Source: Oehlia diaphana (lineage: Eukaryota; Glomeromycota; Glomeromycetes; Glomerales; Glomeraceae). From it: a DNA stretch of 31,587 nt. The position numbers were made by a program, and so were the translations under genes. Positions 10,240 through 21,204 of the stretch are shown in pieces. The stretch covers positions 241,313-272,899 of the forward strand of contig QZLH01000040.1 in the NCBI GenBank assembly GCA_003833135.1. The letters run 5' to 3'. Numbering within the stretch: the stretch's first letter is position 1; every line of letters starts with the position of its first letter. A model generated the notes under the pieces. That model saw nothing but the letters and a program-made list of their open reading frames with translations. It was not told the DNA's origin and made no database searches.

Positions 10240-10595
10240 TCTTAACCGGTTAAAACTCAATCCTAGTCAGCATTAAAATTCGGCCAGGATATATTTGTAA
10301 TCCCGGCCAAAATTAGGCCAGACCAAAACTCTAACTAATCATATCAGTTCGAAACGAAACTCTAGCCGAAAGTCGAAATTCAGGCCGAAATTGTCTGGCT
10401 GGCACTATGAATTTCGGCCCACATTATTAATTACCTGATGGCTAAAATTTTATCCGAAGTCCCGTGATTTATAATTCTGGCGGGCACTGTAAATTTGGCC
10501 AGAATTACAAAACATTTTCGGCATTTTAACTGGTTAATAAATGTCTTAACCGGATAACCATTTTAACCGGTTAATTAACCGGTTCCAACCTCCTA
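10240..10595. repeat. AACCGGTT / CGGCC-rich degenerate repeat cluster
   Basis: AACCGGTT occurs at 10244-10251, 10565-10572 and 10577-10584. Between them, diverged words such as TTCGGCC, GGCCAGAATTA and CTGGCTGGCACT recur in both orientations. The block is GC-richer than its surroundings and has no coding frame. It looks like an eroded non-autonomous element or nested elements. Related fragments lie at about 7440-7690 and 17975-18000. Confidence 0.5.
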
Positions 10596-10660
10596 CCGGG
10601 ATTGTATATTTATATGGAAAGATTATTTAATAATCTCTCCATACAAATATACAATCCCGG
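10596..10660. repeat. 65-bp near-perfect palindrome
   Basis: Arms of 32 nt (10596-10627 and 10629-10660) are complementary at 30 positions around a single central T. The ends read CCGGGATTG and CAATCCCGG. It could be a tiny foldback element or, if transcribed, a small-RNA hairpin precursor. It abuts the repeat cluster on its left. Confidence 0.85.
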
Positions 10661-11340
10661 TTAAAGTATTGTCATCGGCCATATTGAAAGTTTGATGATC
10701 AATAGAAGATACGTTATTCTTCCCAATTTTAATTTCAAAAAAAAAAAAAAAAAAATTCATAATAACCAATGCTTCTGAAATTATAATTAAAGTTACTGAT
10801 TTAGTTCTAGAAATAAATTTTGTCATGTAACAAGGTAAAATTAAGTTTTGCTCATTTAGATTTCATGAGCTAAGAAATTGAAAAGACCACTCATTGCAAC
10901 GATAGAAGCATCGATTTACCTATTTTTTTTTTAAAAAAAAATTGATATTAAGTAAAAGTTTACTCTAGAGTTAAAACCAGCAGTAATTAATCCTATAATT
11001 TAACAATTTATTCGAAAATCTAACCCCTACCATGAAGAAATTTCTAATTTCATAAATAGAAAAGATATATAATATATCAAAAATGAATTCTAAAAATCAT
11101 AAACTTTGTCACAAAAAGAAATTAGTCAAACATATTATAAGTAGGGGATAATGGAAAATATAAATAAACATTATTATTTACGAAACCGTTCCATTGGGAA
11201 ATTCTGATATATCGAAAATAAATTTATATATTGTACCATGCATAGTAATCCATTCCAGATCCAACTCCAAGGCTCCGGGTTATTGAAGATCCGGTTTATC
11301 GAGACTGCTTGTGTAATCTGTTAATTATAAGCAAAGTTTA
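10661..11340. other. Intergenic, no gene seen
   Basis: AT-rich, with homopolymers near 10737-10755 and 10922-10941. The open frame at 10623-10826 (-) runs through the palindrome and a poly-Phe tract and is not credible. Confidence 0.55.
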
Positions 11341-11352
11341 AAAAATCAAGTA

Positions 11353-11563
11353 CAGTCAGACCTCTATAATTGCACTCTCCATAATTGCACCCACTATATA
11401 TACCCTCTTTAAATGCACTTTCTGGTTCAGTCCCAAGCTTATATAATATATATATATATATGTATATATGATCACTTACCTCTATAATGCAATATAAATG
11501 CACACCCTCTCTAAATGCACCATTTTGAAAATTATGCATATGGTCCCAAGGGGTGTCTGACTG
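11353..11563. mobile_element. 211-bp pogo/Fot1-like MITE
   Basis: The left end CAGTCAGACCTCTATAAT and right end GGGGTGTCTGACTG form short terminal inverted repeats (CAGTCAGAC). They are flanked by TA at 11351-11352 and 11564-11565. Ends of the CAG..ACCTCTATAAT kind with a TA duplication are typical of pogo/Tigger/Fot1 elements of the Tc1/mariner superfamily. Subterminal words (CTCTATAATTGCAC, CTCTCTAAATGCAC) are repeated. No transposase frame is present, so it is non-autonomous. Confidence 0.75.
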
Positions 11564-11604
11564 TAAATCCTTTTCTCTCAATATAAAAATAAATAGACAA
11601 GACC

Positions 11605-11745
11605 GAAGTTTACTCATCATTGCGTAAGGGTAACTGCGGTCTCAATAACCGGTGAGAATATTCGAGAGTGATCGAGACCGATAAAAACGGAAGTTACTCA
11701 TCATTGCGTAACTGCGGCCTCAACATAATCGGTGAAAATATTATA
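11605..11745 (+). repeat. Diverged tandem duplication, about 85-bp period
   Basis: GAAGTTTACTCATCATTGCG at 11605 and GAAGTTACTCATCATTGCG at 11690 each begin a block that continues through ACTGCGGYCTCAA and ATCGGTGAAAATATT-like sequence. Small indels separate the two copies. It lies just outside the pogo-like MITE and may be a second element fragment. Confidence 0.7.
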
Positions 11746-11759
11746 ATTCGAGAAGTAAC

Positions 11760-13490
11760 AAAAAAAAAAAAAAGGACTAAACAATTTGCCAAAATTTAAT
11801 TGAATCGGCATATCTAATCGTGTGACTATATATGTCGCATTTTTTGGAAAGTTTAAATTTAATTAATATATAAAAAGCTAATTTATTTTTTTAATTTTTG
11901 ATATTTGATTTTTAACCAAAATAATGTTTATGTATTACTGAATATATTATTTATTGTATTATTAATTATCACGATTAATGATCGGGAAAATTCTAAAAAA
12001 AAAAATTATTTTTTTTTTAATCCTAAATTCCGTTTTTGTGCACATCAAAATAAATCATAAATTCGCCAAGTACGTCATAATCAATCATCGGCTTATTATA
12101 GATAATTAACCGGTCCGGTAAAGACCGTCCAATTAATCAATTGTGCTACTTGTACAACAAATTCTGATCCAAAGAAACTTCTTGTTCTTTTTTTTTATTC
12201 AAACTACCAAATTTAGCTATATCCATTTCTAAACAAAATTTCCGTAATCAGTTCTTAAATTCTAGATACTTAGAATATCGCTTCGAAAAGTTCAAATGGG
12301 ATGTAACACAGAGAGAGATCTACTTTGTTCTTTGCAGATGATGAATTAGATGATTTTTAAACTTAGGTATTCAAATTTGATTATTTGTTTAGATACCAAT
12401 TTTTTTTTTCCTTGAAATAAATAGTTTAGTTTATTCTTTTTCGATTTTTTTTTTAATTAGAATTGACTGTGACGTTAAAACGTGAATATGCGAAGAGTAA
12501 AGGAAAATGTCAAGCAATCTTTATAAACTGAATATAAAGAGGATTTTTTGGGAGGTGCAAAATTGAAACAATAATTAACTTAAAAATTGTATAAATGTTA
12601 CTCAAAGGGATTGATCGAACCCATTCAAAGATTTGTGTGGATGAGAGAAAGATTACGCTAATTATCAAGGTTATTAAGGAGTAGGGACCGGTATTGGCGG
12701 GACCAATAAAATCAAAATTTGACACCTCAAATTTCATATGACATTAACGAGAGCTAACGTTATTTACGTTTGTCACAATTTTTTCGGATGTAAGATATAT
12801 AACAAGGTAGTTATGATATTCATGGCGCAATTCTAATTTCTACTGTTAAGGAAGATTGTCAAAAGATCTGTGAACATTTTGTGAACATTATAATATTATT
12901 AAGCATTAAAATATCCAAATGCATATTTCGGATAAATTAATTCCGAGTGATATTTTACTGTCACTCTCAGATTGTTTTTTGGCAAGTTTTCATTTTATGA
13001 AGATTATAATAGTTTATGCAGTTCTTTATTTTGGTTCATATAGGCCATTCCAAATTAATTCAATTTTAAAATAATTTAAACAATGTTCACATACTGTACG
13101 TTTAAAGCACCCCCTCTCTTTTCTGAAATTAGGTGTACCGAATATTTCCGATTTTACCAAAAACTTCCGAAAATTTTAATGTTTAAATATCATGTTTGTT
13201 TAAATTATTCCCTCCCCCCCTCCCTCAAATTTTTCAGCCAGAAAGGACTTTAAACTAACTATATAGTTTGGAATGGCCATATTTAACGATAATACAATAC
13301 ATGATATTTAACGAAAGTTTATCTGATTGAATGATATTACAATTATGGTAAGAAATTAATTAGTTCCGGCAAAACTACGATAATTTTCCGGCAAATAAAT
13401 TGACGGAAATTTTTTTTCAATATGCCGAGCTGACAAATAAAAAAATTAAGATTTTATAATCCTGCCGGTTAAAATTTTAAGCATAAAAAA
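11760..13490. other. Intergenic, no secure gene
   Basis: AT-rich. A minus-strand frame at 12510-12737 (75 codons, ATG start) has mixed composition with two hydrophobic stretches and is less low-complexity than other spurious frames, but has no recognised motif. It may be a gene fragment. Pyrimidine-rich patches lie at 13110-13125 and 13208-13225. Confidence 0.4.
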
Positions 13491-13544
13491 AAAAGTGTCG
13501 CGATTGTTTAAAAATATATATAAAGAGATGTTCAAAATAGATTT

Positions 13545-13558
13545 TCAAAAGGCAAAAA

Positions 13559-13589
<31 letters not shown>

Positions 13590-14043
13590 TAATAAGGATA
13601 TAAAAGTTTCTTTTTTTAGAAAAAATAAAAAANNNNNNNNNNNNNNNNNNNNNNNNNNNNNNNNNNNNNNNNNNNNNNNNNNNNNNNNNNNNNNNNNNNN
13701 NNNNNNNNNNNNNNNNNNNNNNNNNNNNNNNNNNNNNNNNNNNNNNNNNNNNNNNNNNNNNNNNNNNNNNNNNNNNNNNNNNNNNNNNNNNNNNNNNNNN
13801 NNNNNNNNNNNNNNNNNNNNNNNNNNNNNNNNNNNNNNNNNNNNNNNNNNNNNNNNNNNNNNNNNNNNNNNNNNNNNNNNNNNNNNNNNNNNNNNNNNNN
13901 NNNNNNNNNNNNNNNNNNNNNNNNNNNNNNNNNNNNNNNNNNNNNNNNNNNNNNNNNNNNNNNNNNNNNNNNNNNNNNNNNNNNNNNNNNNNNNNNNNNN
14001 NNNNNNNNNNNNNNNNNNNNNNNNNNNNNNNNNNNNNNNNNNN

Positions 14044-14080
<37 letters not shown>

Positions 14081-14138
14081 AAATAAAAGTTTTTTTTTTT
14101 AGAAAAAATAAAAAAACCCCCGATATATCTTTTTTCAA

Positions 14139-14170
<32 letters not shown>
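13545..14170. repeat. T/A homopolymer tandem region with a 411-base assembly gap
   Basis: Bases 13633-14043 are N. Both flanks carry the same unit: a T-run joined to an A-run, then ATAAAAGTTT...TTTAGAAAAAATAAAAAA (about 13599-13632 and 14082-14116). A third T18A12 follows at 14139-14168. The gap therefore falls within a tandem array. Open frames running through the Ns are meaningless. Confidence 0.85.
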
Positions 14171-14186
14171 AGAAAAATCTTTTTTT

Positions 14187-14192
14187 TATATA
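14187..14192 (+). promoter_or_regulatory. Possible TATA box of the transporter gene
   Basis: TATATA sits 74-79 nt before the ATG at 14266, directly after the T/A homopolymer array, which leaves only about 95 nt of ordinary sequence upstream of the gene. Confidence 0.35.
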
Positions 14193-14265
14193 CCAAAATT
14201 ATAAGAAAAACTCAAACATAAAGAGAATTAATTAAAGAATTACAATCAATAATAAATTAAAAAAC

Positions 14266-16745
14266 ATGTCATCAGAAAAAACTACGACACCAGATACAAC
14301 TTCGACGGATTCAAACACTGTGGGGGAAAAAAAAAACGTCAATGATAATGATAACAATAATAATAAAGTTGAGACAAACAATGATTTAGAAGCCCAAACA
14401 ACAGTTGGCGGCGATAATAATGCGACGCCAAGAAATGGACAACCCCTAGTACAATTAGGGAGGCTCCAATTATTTCTAGTGATGGTTGGGTATGTGATGA
14501 CCTAAATCAAATTAATGTTTATCCCGAAATTAATTAGCAATTAACGATAAAATTTTTTTTTTTAAAAAAAAAAAGATTGGCATTTGGTGTTTTATTAGCT
14601 GCATTAGATCAAACTATCGTTGCGACGGCATTACCGGCGATTGCTTCAGACTTTCAAGCATTGGATAAAATTGCGTGGGTTGCCACTGCTTATTTACTGA
14701 CAATGGTAAATTTTTATCACGTGCTCATTAATTTTACTGCGCTTTATCTTTTACACGCATGTATTAAAAAAAATCTCTTTTACATGTTCTTAGACGGCTT
14801 TCCAGCCAACTTATGGAAAATTTTCCGATATTTTCGGCAGAAAAGCAACGTTCTTATTTGCAGTTATAACGTTCGAATTAGGAAGTTTACTATGCGGTCT
14901 AGCTCCAAATATGGTACTTACTTGACTAATAAAAATTTTTGTCTTATTGGTAATTTGTTTTTTTTTAGTTCTAATTTTCGTAATTTGCGTGATTTTAGAC
15001 CTCAATGATTATTTTCCGTGCCATAGCCGGTGTAGGAGGTGGTGGTATTCTCAGTTTGGTTATGATTATAATATCAGATATCGTTTCGCTTCAAGATCGT
15101 GGAAAATATCAAGGAATGATTGGTGGTGTTTATGGTATCTCTTCTGTGATAGGTCCATTGCTCGGTGGAGCCTTTACAGGTAAATAAATTCAAAATGCAA
15201 ATAAAAAAAAGGTCAATTTCAAATAAAGATATAATCAATTATAATTTTTTTCATTTTCCTAAACTTAATTTAGATCACGTAACTTGGAGGTAAATATATT
15301 GATAACAATTTATCAACTCTTCAATCATGTAACTGTTATTAATACTTTTTTTTTTTTTTTTTGATATTTATTAGATGGTCATTTTATATTAACCTTCCGT
15401 TGGGAGCAATAACAGTTATTGTAGCAATATTCTTACTCCGTATACCCCGTCCAAAAGGTTCATTAATGCAAAAACTTAAACGAATAGATTATATCGGAAC
15501 AATAGTTGTAGTTGGATCTACTATAGCACTTTTATTGCCATTGAATTGGGGAGGAAATGAATACCCGTGGAGTTCTCCCATAATTATCGTATTATTAGTT
15601 GTTGGATTTGTTGGATATATAATATTTGGTCTCGTTGAAACCAAATTAGCAATTGAACCCGTTGCTCCTCGTAAGTTCGTTTGCTATTTAATCGAGAAAA
15701 TTTGTACATCAGTAAACTAATATAATATATTTTATTATTATAGCTCATTTGTTTAAACGATTGCATGTCGTTGGATGCTTTGCTACAAATTTCTTTCAAG
15801 GAATGGCATTCTTTTCGTTGGTTTATTACGTTCCACTTTATTTCCAAGTCGTAAAAGGTGAAACTGGTAAGTATCTTTCTTCTTGAGGAAACCTCTTACT
15901 AAATATAAACTTTATAAACTTACGCTACCAATTTTGTTTTTCTTTCATTAGCCACCACATCAGGTTTAGAGTTAATTCCATTAATTCTTGGTGTAGTAAT
16001 TTCCTCAGTATCTTCAGGACAAGCCGTATCACGAACCGACAAATTCGCTTATCGTACATTAAGTATGACAGGAGCAGCATTGATCGCAATTGGATCAGGA
16101 TTGATAACTTTATGGGACGAAAATAGTGGAAGAGCACCTCAAATTTGTTATATGATTATTACCGGCTTAGGAATAGGACGTAAGTTATTTTTACATTTAG
16201 CTGTTGGGGGAAATGTTTTTTTGAAAACTTTTTATTGACATTATTATAACTCTTTATTTTTTAAAGTTATAATGCAGACCACATTGCTTTGCGGACAAGG
16301 AATTGTTGAATATAAAGATGTTGCATCTGTTACTGCTCTTTTAATGTTCTTTAGATTAAGTAAGTACCAAAATTAATTTTTTTCTTAAAAAAAATGATGA
16401 AATTCAATAATATTAATAATTTATTTTTTTCATTAATTATTATTAGTTGGTGCCGTATTTGGTGTTGCAATAGTTGGCACAATATTCTCAAATGTTCTTA
16501 CTAATAATATTGAGAATATTGCAATTCCACCCGAACTTGCTGGCGCGGTAAAAGCTTCCGCTACTGTAGTTAATCAATTACCAATAGAAATAAGAGGTCC
16601 AGTTATTTCCGCTTATGTCGGTGCTTTAAGAGCTGCTTTCACTGCAGATATACCAATAGGTATATTATGTTTCTTTGCTTCACTCTTCATGGGAAATCAT
16701 AAACCTAGTTTAAGTACTACTGATACAGTGGTCGCATTTGAGTAA
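14266..16745 (+). CDS. DHA2-family major facilitator (drug:H+ antiporter type), ten exons
   Basis: Exons: 14266-14489, 14576-14705, 14794-14913, 14999-15179, 15274-15289, 15375-15670, 15744-15866, 15952-16179, 16267-16359, 16447-16745; all nine introns are GT-AG and 73-94 nt. The joined frame is 1710 nt, 569 residues, usual for the 14-helix DHA2 group. A hydrophilic Asn/Asp/Thr-rich N-terminus (about 65 residues) precedes helix 1. Signatures in order: LDQTIVATALPAIASDF (motif D), YGKFSDIFGRK (motif A), RAIAGVGGGG (motif B), GVYGISSVIGPLLGG (motif C), TWRWSFYINLPLG, and a late ALLMFFRLIGAVFGVAIVG segment. Such proteins sit in plasma or vacuolar membrane and export toxic compounds or move basic amino acids or polyamines against protons; the substrate cannot be read here. 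An AATAAA lies at 16873. No lesion is seen. Confidence 0.93.
15274..15289 (+). other. 16-nt microexon of the transporter gene
   Basis: Between a 94-nt and an 85-nt intron, ATCACGTAACTTGGAG supplies D-H-V-T-W-R across phase 1 and phase 2 junctions. It completes the conserved (T)WRWSFYINLP segment, so the exon is needed for the family motif and for the frame. Confidence 0.85.
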
Positions 16746-16918
16746 ATAGAATAGCATATTCACGTACATAAAAACTGTAATTTAATAATTTGTATAATAC
16801 ATTATTAGAAAAAAAAAACTCTATATAATTTTATTTGTATGAAAATTTTGTAATCCTTAATTGTTTTAGATAAATAAAAAATTCATTGAAGAAAAAAAAT
16901 ATGGCTGATTTTTCACGT

Positions 16919-16989
16919 GATATAATTAATCCGTTAAGAATCGGATATAATTAATCCGTAAGAATCGGATATAATTAATCCGAATACCG
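16919..16989 (+). repeat. Tandem repeat, 22-25 bp unit, three copies
   Basis: GATATAATTAATCCGTTAAG plus AATCG occurs at 16919-16943, then with one base fewer at 16944-16967, then diverged at 16968-16989. It starts at the last two bases of a TCACGTGA palindrome, downstream of the transporter gene. Confidence 0.85.
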
Positions 16990-17395
16990 ATTATTAACCA
17001 AAACATTATTAATTCGTCTGTAGTATTATGCATTTGTGTGACAGGTGAGAACCAATGAATAAATTATTATAAGGATTATAAAGAAAATTCAATTCTTTAA
17101 TTCCTTCAACTAATTTAATTACCTTATAAATTGTAAAACATTAAATACTTTAGATTTGAAGAATTGATTTGCGGATGATTCAAATTTAATGATTGCGTGC
17201 TTCTATAAAGTTTATCAATAATACAAACAAAACGTAATTCAAAAAATCTTTAATTAAAAGTTCTATAGGATGTAATATTATTGTAAGTTCAAATAATCTT
17301 ATCGGATGTTAAATAGTGTTAATATAGATAACAAAGTTACAATGTAGTGTGATGTTCAACTAGAATATTAGAAGCAACGTTGAACTTTTTTTTTT

Positions 17396-17582
17396 CAATT
17401 CTTCCAATTCCAATATTCCAAATCTTCCAATTCCAATTCCAATTCCTATCAATTCCAAAATTCCAAAAATTCCGATAAAATTATTGGAATGTTCAAATAA
17501 GATTGGATGTACTTTGCATAAATAACATTGGAACATTGGAACATTGGAAGGATATTGGAATTGGAAGGTCCCAATTCCAATG
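17396..17582. repeat. TTCCAA array followed by its inverted TTGGAA array
   Basis: The left half is a run of TTCCAA-type hexamers; the right half is mostly TTGGAA. A 16-nt perfect inverted repeat, CTTCCAATTCCAATAT (17401-17416) and its complement (17552-17567), joins them across a 135-nt middle. It could be a foldback element made of short terminal repeats. Confidence 0.75.
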
Positions 17583-17587
17583 AAAAA

Positions 17588-17620
<33 letters not shown>

Positions 17621-17896
17621 GTTCCAAATGAACAATCAATCAATCATTAAAATTATTTTTATATCGGTTTTAAAAAAATCAAAAAAACTTTTTTAAATTT
17701 TGTTCGGAAAAAATATATTCCTAAATATAAAAAAAATTACAAAAAAAGAATTTTTTTTTTTAAAAAAAAATATTGTAAAAAATCGATACTTTTTTAATCA
17801 TTTTATTAAATATTGATTTTTATCATTTTTATATTTATAAATATTTATAAATAAAAGTTAAAAAATTTTTATTTTTTTTTAAAAAAAAGTCGCTAA

Positions 17897-17902
<6 letters not shown>

Positions 17903-17935
<33 letters not shown>
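17903..17935. repeat. Poly(T) tract of about 33
   Basis: Uninterrupted T run, directly downstream of a shorter T9A8 pair at about 17872-17888. Confidence 0.85.
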
Positions 17936-18569
17936 CATCGATTATCAAATCAAAAAATTTGAAATTTAAATAATTCTGACCAGCATTATGATTTATTCTG
18001 AAGAAACTGATGAATAAATCACGTGATATTTGGAGGTATATTGGATTTTTTTTTTATTTTTAATTTTGAGAATAATTTGAATAATTTCCAAAACTTTTTA
18101 TTATATCCTTGTTTAATAAAAATTTATTTTGCTTTCAACGATCATATTATACGCAGAAAGAAAAACACATAACACATGAAAAAAATATTACATTGTATGC
18201 GAGATGCTAAGTGACAGACAAGACTAATGGTCAGATTTTTTTTAAAAATGATGGGATTGTTCTGAAACCTAAGTTCTTTTAGTTTTTTTTTTCCATTAAT
18301 GATAAACCTGAACCTTTTGCGATTAAGTACTGTAATGCAATAATACGTGACGATATTGGAAACCTACTCGTTATTTAAAAGATGATTAAAATACGCTGGG
18401 TTTAAATGTTAGTACTAGAAAAATTTAACATATGAAAATTTAAATTCAAATTATTATAATTTTTGAATCTGATGATTTTTAGGAAATTAAATAAATCCAC
18501 TTATTAAATATTTGATATAATGAGTCGAATATTTAATATGGACGGACGCTAAAAAGGTCTTTAGTCGGT

Positions 18570-18601
18570 GTTATACGGTATATATGCTGTGCTATACGGT
18601 A
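18570..18601. mobile_element. Relic end of the 8767-9103 MITE family
   Basis: TATATGCTGTGCTATACGGT(A) at 18581-18601 differs at two of 21 positions from the right end of the MITE in kinase copy 2. A second partial TTATACGGTA precedes it. No matching left end was found nearby, so this is a fragment or a solo end. Confidence 0.5.
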
Positions 18602-19705
18602 TATATATTATTATCATTGAAGACAGTTATTGAGATTTGAATAGTCTATTCTTTTTAGAAAAGAAAGGTATTATAACGAAGGGGAACAATAATTCAGAAT
18701 ATTTTCACAGAATTTGGAAAGGGATTAATCAAATTTTGTACGAATACTCTCGAATACTCCATAACAAGAATTTAGAGTTGTGACTTGTGAAGGTATGAGA
18801 ATGAGTCCATTTTAATAAGAATAACGTATTAAATTTCAATATTTGATTTAATTAGTCCATCCGCCAGCGCAACGCGTCAGATTCAACTTTCTATATAGCA
18901 TTGATACTCATATTAGGTATTTTGGTAATAAAAATTATATATACGATAAGTAATCTAATAAATCTCGCTTTAGAACATAGATTTTAAAAAAGAAAAGAAT
19001 AAATGATAAAGAAATTTATGAAATACAGTATATGATTAGTAATTGAAATTTAACAAATCAGAGTATCAGACCATCTTTAATATTAACTGAAATAATGTTA
19101 TGAAATATATAATAAATTCACTTTTTTTCATCCTTTTCTTTGCTTATTTATAATAATTTTTTTAATAAAAGAAAGCGTTTATTGTTATTATCTTTATTAT
19201 CTTTTACCACCTTTACCATCAAACGTTCTACATAGGTGTTCTACATAAATGTTCTAAAACAATATTCTACGTACCTTATTTGAAAAATGTACGAAATTAT
19301 CAATAATTTAGATAAAAGACAATAAAATGATTTTAATAATTAAATATTTGGTTGTGTTTTAATATTATTTCTATCGTTGCGCTTTATAGATCAACACCTT
19401 TATGTATTGATCCAATATCTGACGACTTTATAATTCGATTTGGAACTTTATGTATATTATTTTGTTCTCACAGTACAAACAAATTTTTATTGATTCCTAA
19501 TGTATAACAACCTTTGGGTGCGTAATCATCACGCTATTTTAGATATTAGTTCTATAGTCGGCGTTGAATCATCAAGTTTCTTGGTAGCAACAATCATATG
19601 TTCAAATTTTTGGGAATAGTACCTAGTTTTTAAGTTTTATGTAAATTCACAAAATTCTACGTGAATCCTTTGTTCAGCCATAATATTAAATTAATGGACT
19701 AAACT

Positions 19706-19794
19706 ACTTCAACAGTTTAATTACTTCAAGAGTTTAATTACTTCAACAGTTTAATTACTTTAACGGTTTAATTACTTCAATTACTTCAATAGTT
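19706..19794 (+). repeat. 17-bp minisatellite
   Basis: ACTTCAACAGTTTAATT is repeated four times (19706-19773) with single-base changes, then two shortened units follow. Confidence 0.9.
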
Positions 19795-21165
19795 CGGCCA
19801 AACAACCAAACAACCAGTACGAACACGAACACCCTAAAAAAAAAAACAATTGGTTTACCAAATCAATATTTTTATTTGATAAAAGAAATAATGTTTCACA
19901 TTTTTAAATAAATCGATGAAAATAATTATCTTTTTTTGTCTTTATTCATTTTAGATCTCTGAATTTCGTACGTATCACAAAATTCAACAAGTAGCAATAA
20001 GTTATCAGTTCTGATTGATCCATAAAAAAAAGGAAATGCACAGAAAAAAAATAAAAAAATAAAAAAAAAAAGACTGCGCTTTCTTTTTTTGTAAGATTCT
20101 TTTTTCTGAAAATAGTTTTCTAAAGAAAAAGCATGCTTCGCCTTTTCGGAAAGGTCCGACTTCCTTTTTCGAACAAACGCTAAAAAAAAAAAAAAAAAAG
20201 AATCATGTGATAGTTTACTAATCACCAATTGAAAAAAGAACTTTAAATTATTTCCTCTTCTTCCCCCTTATATTAAATAATTTATGGAATCATTGTGGGA
20301 GTGTAAATTTCATGGGGTTAATGTACAAGTACAATGTAATAAAAAATTATATTCTCGGAAGTCTCCATTAAAAGTTATAAAAAGAAGTCTTAGAATAAAA
20401 AAGATTGTAATAATCACTAAAAAGGGAATATTCCAATGATTTTGGTGTGACGATTCTTTTTTTTTGGTGTGACAAGACGCATGTTATGACTTATGACTCA
20501 GTCCTCATTAGTTCACGTGATTCATTTTTTTTCGCCACATTTTTATTGCTTAATAATTCATTTATTAATTGGTGGCAACATTGCTATTGTTTAATAATAA
20601 TAAAAAAAAGGGATAAAGTAAAGGGGTTAAAGTAAAAAGATTGTTATAAAAAAAAAAAACTAAAAATGGCATAAATTGATGAGCCACTTAGATTTAGAGG
20701 GATGAATTTCTCTAAAACCTAATATGCGCTCAGTTTAAAACTCCATGAAAGTTTAAAAATGTGTTTCATTCAATTTTTTTTTTGTTTCGTTCCAAACAAT
20801 ACTTGTAACGAATTTAACGAATAAGAAATTAATAAATTTAATTACTAATTTTTTATTAATTAGTTTACAAGGTTCAAATTATTATTATTACATACAGTAT
20901 ATATTAATTCAATTAATTTTTTAGATTTAAGCACGTGCCATGGATCAACCTTTGTCCGAAAATATATTAAAAATTATAAAATTAATTATAATAATTAATT
21001 TTTAATATATATTAATTTAAAGATAAACTATATAGATTTCCTTTTATATGAAAAGTGGTCAAACGATAAATGAATGAAATTAACCATATCAAGAAATTGT
21101 TATGGGCCCTACACTATACAAGTATGACAAGAAAAGGGTATTGCGCTGTTAATCTTTTTTGAGAA

Positions 21166-21204
<39 letters not shown>

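Noticed and set aside
13495..14235. Long open frames on both strands through the N gap
   Set aside because: They are open only because unknown bases cannot encode stops, and their ends are poly-Lys/poly-Phe from homopolymers.
14947..15183. Alternative + frame overlapping transporter exon 4
   Set aside because: The other frame gives the family motifs B and C; this one gives no motif.
15584..16137. Minus-strand frames over the transporter
   Set aside because: Shadows of well-supported transporter exons on the + strand.
17360..17643. Pro/Ile/Gly-type repeat protein on the minus strand
   Set aside because: It is the translation of the TTCCAA/TTGGAA hexamer array and has no coding support.
19926..20228. 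100-codon minus-strand frame
   Set aside because: Interrupted by long poly-Phe stretches from homopolymers; only a short part has normal composition and it matches no known family.
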